NCBI GenBank assembly: GCA_007123785.1
Contig: SLGL01000398.1
Coordinates: 1-7,448 of the forward strand
From: Balneolaceae bacterium
GTDB lineage: Bacteria > Bacteroidota > Rhodothermia > Balneolales > Balneolaceae
Length of the DNA: 7,448 nt
Direction: 5' to 3'
The position numbers and the translations under genes were made by a program. The notes under the pieces were generated by a model, which was not told the origin of the DNA, ran no database searches, and worked only from the letters and a program-made list of their open reading frames with translations. This document shows, one piece after another, positions 1 through 6,859 of the stretch (positions are counted from its first letter, which is position 1; every line of letters begins with the position of its first letter).

Positions 1-158
1 ATATAATTTAATTCAGAATTGAGATAATATATATTCAAAAATGATGAATCAGGAGTAGAGAAGTAATTGCACACACCATCTCCGGAAGCTGGGTAATTAC
101 GAATCGGGTAAGATTACTACTGGCTGTACTTTTTAGTGTTATTAAAAAAGAATCTGCC

Positions 159-194
159 TAAAACCCTCATTATATATACATAAAGCGGGTTTTA
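159..194. repeat. 8-bp perfect inverted repeat, possible weak terminator or attenuator
   Basis: TAAAACCC at 159-166 is perfectly complementary to GGGTTTTA at 187-194, with a 20-base AT-rich loop. The 3' arm ends in a short T-rich stretch (GGGTTTTATT), as in some weak intrinsic terminators. However, the loop is long, the stem has only three G-C pairs, and no gene end is visible just upstream. It could end an upstream transcript, act in the operon leader, or be chance in AT-rich DNA. Confidence 0.3.
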
Positions 195-243
195 TTCTGC
201 ATCAGGCCAAACTGCTTCACTTTGGCATAACAATTGCAAACAG

Positions 244-268
244 TTGACTGACGATAACCGTCATTCAA
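244..268. promoter_or_regulatory. Imperfect 25-bp palindrome before the first gene (operator or leader hairpin)
   Basis: The arm TTGACTGACG (244-253) pairs with CGTCATTCAA (259-268) around a 5-base ATAAC spacer. Nine of ten pairs match; the only mismatch is C248/T264. The element ends 30 bases before the ATG at 299 and 6 bases before the alternative TTG start at 275. The length and symmetry suit either a dimeric regulator's operator or a hairpin in the 5' leader. No specific regulator can be named. Its reality as a functional site is inference. Confidence 0.4.
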
Positions 269-298
269 TCAAGATTGCTACATAACCATAAAAAATCC

Positions 299-1627
299 AT
301 GTACGAGATTAAAGATGTTGCCCAGGATATTAAATCAGCTGTAAAGCGCCGATGGGTATTATTAACTATTACGCCCATACTTTTTGTTATAGCTGCTATT
401 ACGGCCCTCTATTTTATTGAGCCGAATTATAAATCCTCCACCACTATTTTGGTGCAAAAAGATGAAACTCTGAACCCGCTTGTACTTTATGAAATAGCAG
501 TACATATCGCTTCAGAAGACAGGCTGCAATCACTAAATGAAATCATCTACAGCAGATCAACTATGGAGGCATTAATAGACAGTCTTCAGCTGGATAGAGG
601 TATTCTGACAGAGGCTGACAAACAGCTCTTAGTTGAGAAAACTCAAAATAATATTGAAACCCGTTCAAGGGCTTCCGACTCATTTGAGATCAGTTTTTAT
701 GATACCAACCCGGTTCGTGCCCGTGATGGTGCTGAATTTCTTACCAACTATTTTATCAGTTCGAAGCTTCGGATGGAAACCCGCAGGCATGAAGAAACCG
801 TTGAGTTCTTTTCTGTCAAGTTACAGGAGCTGGAAGAAATTGTCAGGGATCAAAGAGATCAATCAGTTACAATAACATCAGATCGAATGAGAGACTTGCC
901 AAGCAGTGCCGAAAACCTGCAAGACAGGCTACAGATAATCAATACACAATTGGATGCAATTGAATGGGAGCTTGTTAGGGAAGAAGACAAGCTGGCTATT
1001 ATTTCAGCATATCAAAACGAAACAAACCAAACAGAAGGTATCAGGCATCTTTACAGGCTTCCAATTTCTGAAATTCAGTTTGGCGGCGAACTTTCGGAAT
1101 TATTAAATGAGTATGACAGACTTCAACAGCAGTATACTGAAAGTTATCCAAGGCTTCGGGCTTTATCAGAACAGATAAGGGTTGTAGCAAATCGGATTCC
1201 ATCTACTTTTGAATCGAATATTCGGCGTTTAAATTCTCAAAAGAGTGACCTGACTCAACAAAAGCAACGGGTTATTAGTGATATGCAGCAATATTTTGTT
1301 GCCACACAGAGAGTTAGTTCCCAGCAATCTGACTTTAGCATTTACGAGGGATTACTGAATGAAATGAGAGTTAAGCTTGAGCAGGCAAGAATGACCCGTG
1401 ATATAGGTCAGCGTGCCGGTGATCAATTCATCGTTCTTGATGCTGCCAATATCCCTGAAAAACCTGCATCGCCAAACAAAAGGCTCGTAATTGGTCTTGG
1501 ATTAATCGTTGGGGTTATAATGGGAATCGCAGCAAGCTCTGTAGCTGAAGTATTGGATACCACCCTGCGTGATGAACGTGATATACCCTATCAAAAACCT
1601 ATAATTGCATACCTGACCAGTGGATAA
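299..1627 (+). CDS. Wzz/GumC-type polysaccharide chain-length determinant protein
   Basis: This is an inner-membrane polysaccharide co-polymerase that sets chain length together with a Wzy polymerase. With the ATG at 299 the protein has 442 residues. The order is classic for the family: a short cytoplasmic N-terminus, a first membrane helix at about 19-40, the Wzz-like segment starting NYKSSTTILV, a long periplasmic region rich in heptad-like Q/E/R/L stretches (about 150-235 and 270-370, likely coiled coil), a proline-rich PEKPASP at about 386-392, a second helix at about 396-419, and a short tail containing DTTLRDERDI. No kinase domain is fused; the next gene supplies an ATPase, as in split CapA/CapB or Wzc-like pairs. 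An in-frame TTG at 275 would add eight residues (MLHNHKKS). I prefer ATG because the added residues carry no family feature. Neither start has a good ribosome binding site. The family assignment is secure; the start is less so. Confidence 0.93.
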   Translation: MYEIKDVAQDIKSAVKRRWVLLTITPILFVIAAITALYFIEPNYKSSTTILVQKDETLNPLVLYEIAVHIASEDRLQSLNEIIYSRSTMEALIDSLQLDRGILTEADKQLLVEKTQNNIETRSRASDSFEISFYDTNPVRARDGAEFLTNYFISSKLRMETRRHEETVEFFSVKLQELEEIVRDQRDQSVTITSDRMRDLPSSAENLQDRLQIINTQLDAIEWELVREEDKLAIISAYQNETNQTEGIRHLYRLPISEIQFGGELSELLNEYDRLQQQYTESYPRLRALSEQIRVVANRIPSTFESNIRRLNSQKSDLTQQKQRVISDMQQYFVATQRVSSQQSDFSIYEGLLNEMRVKLEQARMTRDIGQRAGDQFIVLDAANIPEKPASPNKRLVIGLGLIVGVIMGIAASSVAEVLDTTLRDERDIPYQKPIIAYLTSG

Positions 1628-1633
1628 GATTAC

Positions 1634-1637
1634 AGGG
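1634..1637 (+). promoter_or_regulatory. Ribosome binding site supporting the ATG at 1644
   Basis: AGGG (followed by A) lies 6 bases before ATG 1644, and nothing comparable precedes the upstream in-frame GTG at 1620, which overlaps the end of the chain-length gene by 8 bases. This favours the ATG as the start of the ATPase gene. Confidence 0.5.
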
Positions 1638-1643
1638 AAACCC

Positions 1644-2366
1644 ATGAATAAAGAGAATATTTTTAAAAACAAAGACAACAAGTCTCTTAAGGTTGTCGAA
1701 CACAATATAGTTGTTAATGAATCAAATATGTTGCCGGTGCTTTTTTTACCTGGCACAGAGAATAAAGTAGACTATAAATGCATTTCAAAAAAATATTACA
1801 ACAGTTTCAATTTTTCGAAACTGGCTTCGGTATTTAATAACACTAAAATGACGATAGGCATCACCAGCGCCGGCAGAAGAGATGGTAAAACACTGGTGGC
1901 AGCCAATATGGCCGTTTCCCTGTCTTCCGGATATAATCAAAAAACTGTGTTGGTGGATATGAATTTTCATAACCCAGATATGCACAGAGTGTTTGGCACA
2001 GATCTGACACCCGGTTTATCCGACGCCATTGCCAGCGAAAAAATCAGGGTTGTACCTGCCGGAATTGAAAACCTGTATCTAATGACAGCAGGAAGCAGTA
2101 AAAGCTTGACACCCGGAATTGAACACACACTAATTCTGCGTAAAATACTATACGCATTAAAAAGAAAATTTGATTTTGTGATTATAGATATGGGGTCCAT
2201 TCTTCCCATCGAAAAATTTCCTGTACACTTTATTAATGAAATAGATGGATTAATTGGTGTTATAGACAGCAAAAAAACAAAAAAAGGAGAATTCAATAAA
2301 ATCTTTAAACATCTCGATGACAGCCATTTTATAGGATATGTTTTTAACCGGGCAGATAACTCATGA
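1644..2366 (+). CDS. CpsD/CapB-like P-loop ATPase with degenerate BY-kinase motifs
   Basis: This is probably the cytoplasmic ATPase partner of the preceding Wzz-like protein. With ATG 1644 it has 240 residues, the usual size for a stand-alone BY-kinase domain. Walker A is SAGRRDGKT at 75-83, followed by the typical LVAANMA helix. The Walker A' region is VLVDMNFHNPDMH (102-114), where families normally show DxDxRxP: the second Asp is Asn107 and the Arg is His109. Walker B is FVIIDMGS (178-185), where DxPP is usual. The NPxELL-like segment is replaced by TPGIEHT (156-162). There is no EX2RX2R oligomerisation motif before Walker A and no tyrosine cluster at the C-terminus (ends NRADNS). ATP binding looks possible; tyrosine autophosphorylation in the usual way does not. 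The first ~65 residues are poorly conserved-looking. The TGA stop overlaps the next ATG (ATGA). An in-frame GTG at 1620 would give 248 residues. Confidence 0.85.
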   Translation: MNKENIFKNKDNKSLKVVEHNIVVNESNMLPVLFLPGTENKVDYKCISKKYYNSFNFSKLASVFNNTKMTIGITSAGRRDGKTLVAANMAVSLSSGYNQKTVLVDMNFHNPDMHRVFGTDLTPGLSDAIASEKIRVVPAGIENLYLMTAGSSKSLTPGIEHTLILRKILYALKRKFDFVIIDMGSILPIEKFPVHFINEIDGLIGVIDSKKTKKGEFNKIFKHLDDSHFIGYVFNRADNS

Positions 2367-2527
2367 AAATATTGTTGGGTATTATTTTATTCCATCTGTT
2401 GGTCTTATTCAGGACTAAATTTTTTATTCGTGATGGCATCCCCATTTTCTCAATATTTTTATTAACAGTACTGCTGGTGGTCTATGTTGTAATGATGATG
2501 TATATCATGCCTGTTCCCGAATCTTAA
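2363..2527 (+). CDS. Small 54-residue two-helix membrane protein, function unknown
   Basis: This short gene begins with ATG inside the ATGA that ends the ATPase gene and ends with TAA 10 bases before the polymerase gene. The protein starts MKILLGIILF, has a hydrophobic segment at about 2-16, a basic loop with RTKFFIRDG at about 17-25, a second very hydrophobic segment at about 27-49 including VVYVVMMMY, and ends PVPES. The stop-to-start overlap, exact fit into the 171-base gap and clean two-helix pattern support a real translated gene. I recognise no family. Its frame differs from that of the downstream polymerase gene, so it is not simply a missed N-terminus of it. Possible roles, all inferred, are an accessory subunit of the Wzz/ATPase pair or of the polymerase. 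A decayed remnant of a larger membrane protein cannot be excluded. Confidence 0.7.
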   Translation: MKILLGIILFHLLVLFRTKFFIRDGIPIFSIFLLTVLLVVYVVMMMYIMPVPES

Positions 2528-2537
2528 GTGTTGAAAA

Positions 2538-4094
2538 ATGAATACAATCAACCACTTCATTCCCGGCTGGTTTAATCAAAAGACGTTTCTCTCGTCGTTG
2601 GGTTTAGATCGTGAAAACTCATTTGTTCTTTGGCTACTGATTTTTTTTGCAATGATGCTTGGGGGCGGACTTTACTTTTTTGATGGAAATGTTCCGCTGG
2701 TCGCCGGTATCATCTATCTGTCATTTGTGCTGATCCTGAGCATCCTTCGTTTAGACCTCAGCTTATGCCTGTTCATGTTTTCGGTCATGATTTTTGATCA
2801 ATATGCCATTCCGGGATTTGACTCAATTACGTTCGATGTTCGGTTCTTTCACAATATTAAAGAAATCCCTTATGTGCCTTATTTAAACAGTGGTGTAGTA
2901 AGCCCATTTGAAATACATCTTTTATTTATCGCTGTAGCTTTATTGATGCATGCCAGTATCAGGAAAAGTTTTTCCCTTAAACCTATTCCTGTTTGGGGTG
3001 CCTTTATGTTTTTCTTTGCACTCCTCATTTTTTCATTTGCAAATGGTATTCGCGGCGGAGGCGATATTATGATTGCATTATGGGAAGTGAGGGCCCTGTT
3101 TTATCTCTGTCTGATGTATGTTTTGGTGCCCCAGATTTTGGAAACAAGAGACCAGCTTTCAGTACTTCTTTGGGTTTTTATTATAGGCATCACCATTAAA
3201 GCATTACAAGGTGTATCAAAATTTGTAGAGCTGGGTTTTACAACCGGAGGTTTCGATGTGCTTACAAATCATGAAGACCCTGTATTCATGATTACAATTT
3301 TTGTACTCCTTCTCGGTTTTCTTGTTTTTAGTACAGGCGGCAAACAACGAATGTGGTTGCTGATCTCACTTATCATTCTGTTTTTGGGTTTCTATGTAGC
3401 TCAGCGAAGAGCAACATATGCTTCGTTGATGGTATCTATTTCTGCATTTATCGTGCTTTTACCGACACTAAAGCGCTTTCAGTTTTTAAAATATTTTCTG
3501 CCGGTTTTATTTGTACTCCTTCTCTATGGTGCGGCTTTCTGGAATAGCGATGGTACATATGGAAGGCCTGTGCAAATGATTAAATCAGGATTTGTTGAGC
3601 CCGATAAAGAGACCAATTTCAGAGACTACTCTTCAAACTTATATCGTGAAAATGAAAATTATAATTTGGCTCAGACGGTGGTTAACAATCCGGTTTTAGG
3701 CACAGGTTTCGGGAAAAAATACGATCAACCGATACCATTAATAAATATCCGGTATCCACTTCGCGATTATATTCCTCATAACCAGATTTACTGGATTCTG
3801 GTAAAAATGGGGGCTGTTGGATTTTTTGCCTTTTGGTTCTTTTTAAATTGCTTTGCCGCCAAAGGAACACAGCTATTTATGAGGCTGAATGATCCGTACC
3901 TAAAAGCTGTGACACTTGTAATTATTATTGCAGTGATCAATCAAATGGTTGTCTCCTTTTATGATCTGCAGCTTACCTATTACCGAAGTATGCTTTACCT
4001 GGGTTGTTTAATGGGCTTGCTTTCTGTGATAAGTAATATCGATTCAGAAGAACAATCAAGGGAAGATAGTACTGACGATAGCTCAGATGAATAA
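2538..4094 (+). CDS. O-antigen ligase/polymerase family (Wzy_C) membrane protein
   Basis: This 518-residue polytopic inner-membrane protein has about 12-14 hydrophobic segments spread from residue 29 to about 495. The diagnostic part is the long periplasmic loop at about 337-415. It contains FRDYSSNLYR and ENENYN, then NPVLGTGFG (384-392), then IPHNQ with His414, followed by a helix with KMGAVGFF; this is the Wzy_C/WaaL pattern. A QRRATYAS motif (289-296) at the start of a helix is also typical. The family includes both polymerases (Wzy) that join repeat units on the lipid carrier and ligases (WaaL) that transfer glycans to lipid A or protein. Next to a Wzz-like protein and a flippase, polymerase is the likelier role, but sequence alone does not decide. 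The last 20 residues are strongly acidic and Ser-rich (ending DDSSDE), unusual for the family. The ATG at 2538 follows the small membrane gene by 10 bases; the 3' end overlaps the flippase gene by 8 bases. Confidence 0.9.
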   Translation: MNTINHFIPGWFNQKTFLSSLGLDRENSFVLWLLIFFAMMLGGGLYFFDGNVPLVAGIIYLSFVLILSILRLDLSLCLFMFSVMIFDQYAIPGFDSITFDVRFFHNIKEIPYVPYLNSGVVSPFEIHLLFIAVALLMHASIRKSFSLKPIPVWGAFMFFFALLIFSFANGIRGGGDIMIALWEVRALFYLCLMYVLVPQILETRDQLSVLLWVFIIGITIKALQGVSKFVELGFTTGGFDVLTNHEDPVFMITIFVLLLGFLVFSTGGKQRMWLLISLIILFLGFYVAQRRATYASLMVSISAFIVLLPTLKRFQFLKYFLPVLFVLLLYGAAFWNSDGTYGRPVQMIKSGFVEPDKETNFRDYSSNLYRENENYNLAQTVVNNPVLGTGFGKKYDQPIPLINIRYPLRDYIPHNQIYWILVKMGAVGFFAFWFFLNCFAAKGTQLFMRLNDPYLKAVTLVIIIAVINQMVVSFYDLQLTYYRSMLYLGCLMGLLSVISNIDSEEQSREDSTDDSSDE

Positions 4095-5589
4095 TCAGAA
4101 CAAAAATATCAGTATTGGACAATCTGTTGCCCAAAATGTATCGGTTATGTTTGGTGCACAAGTTGTTACATGGGGGTCGAGCTTTCTTCTGCTCTACTTT
4201 CTGCCCAGATATCTTGGCCCGGAAGATTTTGGACGGCTCTATCTCGCTCTCTCAATTAAAATGATACTTGGCCTGCTCATCGATTTTGGCGGTAACTATT
4301 TGATTCCAAAAGAAGTAGCACGATCTGAAAACAAAGGGGCAAAGATTTTAAGCAGTTATATCTTGTTACGAATTGTGCTATGGATATTGTCGATCGGCCT
4401 CATTCTTTTGATATCGAACCTTCTTGGTTACTCTCAGCATGTGCACTGGCTAATACTGATACTCATTATAGCCAAGCTCTGGGAAGGTGGAACGACAGCT
4501 TTCAGCGCCTATTTCCAGGGAATTGAAAAGATGAAATATCCTTCAATGGGAACGATTGCAGAGAGGCTTTTTGTGGCATTTGCAGCTGTGGGGGTATTGC
4601 TCATGGGTGCCGATTCCATAGGGGTAGCTATTGTTATGACAGTTGGAGCGTTCCTGAACCTGGTAGTTATCTATTGGTTTTCCAGAAGGGTTGTGCGTGT
4701 AAAATACACCTTCGATCCCAAGATTTTCTCACTTTTGCGATCCGGCATGCCCTTCTTTCTATTTTCGCTCTTTTCGGTAATCTATTACCGCATTGATGCA
4801 GTTATGCTTGCCTCTTTAACGACAGAAGAAGTTACGGGCTGGTACGGCGGGGCGTTTCGTTTTTTTGATATCGTAATGGTGCTCCCGCTTCTGTATAAAA
4901 CGGCTATATTCCCGGTTTTTTCCAAATTATGGGACAATAAAGAAGGAATACTGGAGAATACCGTAGGCCAGAGCCTGAGACTGATGATCATATTAGGTAT
5001 CCCCACGGCAGCGGTCATATTTCTGTTTTCGGAACCGATAATTCACTTTTTTATGGGACTTGAAGAATATGGCCCATCCGTAATAGTACTGCAGATATTT
5101 GCCCTCAGCATTCCCATTATATTTATCGATATTATTTTGGGAAGTGCATTGATGGGTGCCGCTAACAGACAAAGAGCATGGGCGGTAATTGGATTTTTTG
5201 CCATATTCATCAATGTATCGGCCAATTATATTCTCATCCCTCATACACAAACTATTTTTGCAAATGGAGGAATCGGAGCCGCAATTGCCACACTTATAAC
5301 TGAAATATTTGTAATGGGGTTTGCCTTTTATCTGCTTCCGAAAGGTTATCTGCAAACTTTTAAAAGTACCTACATTATAAAGCCTGCAATTGCAACCGTA
5401 GTCATGATTATTCCTGTTTTGTCTCTGCTTTTATTTACAGGATTGTACTGGATGCTGACAATTATACTCGCAGCTGTTTTTTATATCTCCGTTTTACTTC
5501 TGCTGAAAACTTTTAACCACGAAGAATTAAATTTAATCAAGAGTTTTATATCAACAAGCCAAGAAAAATTAAACCTTTATTTCAGGTGA
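4087..5589 (+). CDS. Wzx-type polysaccharide/oligosaccharide flippase
   Basis: This 500-residue protein is hydrophobic throughout, with roughly 12-14 membrane helices. It has the usual order of the RfbX/Polysacc_synt family in the MATE-like (MOP) superfamily. Recognisable pieces are GAQVVTWGSSFLLLYFLPRY with LGPEDFGRLY in helices 1-2 (23-52), FGGNYLIPKEVAR at 67-79, YYRIDAVMLASLTTEEVTGWY at about 233-253 with its central charged RID, and a C-terminal half with GAANRQRAW (357-365) and NGGIGAAIATLITE (393-406). It would flip undecaprenyl-linked repeat units from the cytoplasmic to the periplasmic face, supplying the neighbouring polymerase. The length is normal for the family. The ATG at 4087 overlaps the end of the polymerase gene by 8 bases, suggesting translational coupling. 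Substrate specificity cannot be read from the sequence. Confidence 0.93.
   Translation: MNNQNKNISIGQSVAQNVSVMFGAQVVTWGSSFLLLYFLPRYLGPEDFGRLYLALSIKMILGLLIDFGGNYLIPKEVARSENKGAKILSSYILLRIVLWILSIGLILLISNLLGYSQHVHWLILILIIAKLWEGGTTAFSAYFQGIEKMKYPSMGTIAERLFVAFAAVGVLLMGADSIGVAIVMTVGAFLNLVVIYWFSRRVVRVKYTFDPKIFSLLRSGMPFFLFSLFSVIYYRIDAVMLASLTTEEVTGWYGGAFRFFDIVMVLPLLYKTAIFPVFSKLWDNKEGILENTVGQSLRLMIILGIPTAAVIFLFSEPIIHFFMGLEEYGPSVIVLQIFALSIPIIFIDIILGSALMGAANRQRAWAVIGFFAIFINVSANYILIPHTQTIFANGGIGAAIATLITEIFVMGFAFYLLPKGYLQTFKSTYIIKPAIATVVMIIPVLSLLLFTGLYWMLTIILAAVFYISVLLLLKTFNHEELNLIKSFISTSQEKLNLYFR
5584..5588 (+). promoter_or_regulatory. Strong ribosome binding site for the glycosyltransferase gene
   Basis: AGGTG, continuing to AGGTGA, overlaps the TGA stop of the flippase gene (5587-5589) and lies 8 bases before ATG 5597. 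It is the best Shine-Dalgarno match in the window, fixes the start of the glycosyltransferase gene, and suggests coupling of termination and re-initiation. Confidence 0.65.
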
Positions 5590-5596
5590 AAAACCA

Positions 5597-6844
5597 ATGA
5601 AAGTATTATATTTTATTCCATACAGTCCTGCGAATCCCACCTTTGGCGGATCATTACGTATCTATCATATTCTGGATCATCTCTGCAGCCACCATGATGT
5701 TACAGTTGCAGGGTTTAGCACCCCTGAAGAAGAGAAAGAATTAATAAAAAACTTTCCGGTATTAGCAGGAAAAACCCATTTTGTTACGAATCCCAACGAA
5801 AATTCTTCCAGGTACCGGATTCTTATCAAATCAATTTTCAGCTCTCATAGTCACTGGTATCTCTATTCAAGATCAGAACGACTGCAGCAGAAATTAAACC
5901 AGATTTTAAAAAACGACACCTTTGATGTCATTCAAGCTGAATTCCCCGTAATGGGCATGTATCATTTCAATAGTACCGCTGTCAAAATTATTGACGCACA
6001 CAATGTTGAATATGATAATTTCAAGCGGATGGCGAAAGTTAAAAATCCGCTAAAAAAACTGTTCTACCATCTGGAATCATATAAATTTTATAAAGAAGAG
6101 ACAGCCGCATGCAGGGAGCAGAGTGCACTTTTTGTATGCAGTGAAAGAGATATCTCTATATTTGATAAATCGGTTCCCTCTGTACCCAAATACCTGATTC
6201 CGAACGGAGTGGATGAAGAGTACTTTTATCCCAGCAAAACAACACACAAGCCGCATTCAATGGTATTTGTAGGTATGATGAAGTATGTACCAAACTATGA
6301 TGGAATTAATTTCTTTCTGGATGACATTTTCCCCAAAATTTTAGCTGTGTTTCCCGATACAACAGTAACTATTGTTGGAAAAAACCCGCCAAAATCAATT
6401 GCCGGAAGAGCAAACAAAAACATCATCATAACGGGATTAGTGGATGATACACGGCCCTATATGCATGAAGCTTCTGTATATGTGGTGCCACTGCGAATGG
6501 GAGGGGGAACGCGGTTGAAGATTATGGAAACCCTGGCCTCAAAAATTCCCCTGGTAACAACGAGTATTGGCTGTGAAGGCATTGATATTGAACATAGTAA
6601 ACATGCGATGATAGCCGATAAGCCAGAAGACTTTGCCAACGCAGTATTAGAACTGTTTGTAAACAAAGAGCTATGTGAAAAGTTAATGGAAACCGGCTAT
6701 GAACTCGTAATGAATAAATACCGGTGGAAAAGTATTGGAAAAGAGATGGATCGTGCATACGAAGAATTAACCGGTATAAAAACAGATACCAGCAGCGAAG
6801 GTGCAGACAGAATGAAGTATGAGGCTAACGGAATTTATAAATAA
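5597..6844 (+). CDS. GT4-type (GT-B fold) glycosyltransferase
   Basis: This 415-residue protein transfers a sugar from an activated donor, probably onto the growing lipid-linked repeat unit at the cytoplasmic membrane face. The N-terminal Rossmann half opens with KVLYFIPYSP and FGGSLRIYHIL (residues 2 to about 26), followed by IIDAHNVEYDNFKRM at about 131-145. The C-terminal half begins near LIPNGVDEEYFYP (200-212), then MVFVGMMKYVPNYDG (222-236), VTIVGKNPP, and the nucleotide-sugar-binding segment GGGTRLKIMETLA (302-314), followed by PLVTTSIGCEGI. The overall pattern resembles the sugar transferases found in EpsH/XrtA (PEP-CTERM) exopolysaccharide clusters (TIGR03087-like), from memory of the family and not searched. 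Length is normal. No membrane helix is evident. It lies 7 bases after the flippase gene. Donor, acceptor and linkage are unknown. Confidence 0.9.
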   Translation: MKVLYFIPYSPANPTFGGSLRIYHILDHLCSHHDVTVAGFSTPEEEKELIKNFPVLAGKTHFVTNPNENSSRYRILIKSIFSSHSHWYLYSRSERLQQKLNQILKNDTFDVIQAEFPVMGMYHFNSTAVKIIDAHNVEYDNFKRMAKVKNPLKKLFYHLESYKFYKEETAACREQSALFVCSERDISIFDKSVPSVPKYLIPNGVDEEYFYPSKTTHKPHSMVFVGMMKYVPNYDGINFFLDDIFPKILAVFPDTTVTIVGKNPPKSIAGRANKNIIITGLVDDTRPYMHEASVYVVPLRMGGGTRLKIMETLASKIPLVTTSIGCEGIDIEHSKHAMIADKPEDFANAVLELFVNKELCEKLMETGYELVMNKYRWKSIGKEMDRAYEELTGIKTDTSSEGADRMKYEANGIYK

Positions 6845-6859
6845 AAAAATGGTACTTAC

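Larger units (their letters stand above)
1..298. other. Non-coding leader upstream of the polysaccharide operon
   Basis: No convincing reading frame is visible on either strand in this AT-rich stretch. It contains two inverted repeats, annotated separately, and must hold or follow the promoter of the downstream operon, since no + strand gene end is seen before it. Possible promoter-like pieces are weak: a TTTG at 221-224 inside TCACTTTG, which is close to the Bacteroidota -7 consensus TAnnTTTG but has no well-spaced TTTG upstream, and TTGACT at 244-249 with no good -10 box at 16-18 bases. I therefore do not assign a promoter. No tRNA, riboswitch or JUMPstart/ops-like element was recognised. 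Confidence 0.6.

Noticed and set aside
244..249. TTGACT as a sigma-70 -35 box
   Set aside because: No acceptable -10 hexamer is found 16-18 bases downstream, and the bases are better explained as one arm of the palindrome.
633..875. 80-codon + strand open frame inside the chain-length gene
   Set aside because: It lies wholly inside a well-supported gene in another frame and its protein has no recognisable feature.
2271..2289. Two A7 tracts separated by one C, followed by GGAG, as a programmed frameshift or slippage site
   Set aside because: Both alternative frames after the tract reach stops quickly (TAA at 2297 and TAG about 50 bases on), with no fusion to the next gene. The tracts simply encode Lys-Lys-Thr-Lys-Lys.
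4993..5355. 120-codon minus-strand open frame opposite the flippase gene
   Set aside because: It is antisense to a clear membrane-protein gene; its Cys/Lys/Tyr-rich product looks like an out-of-frame translation with no family signature.
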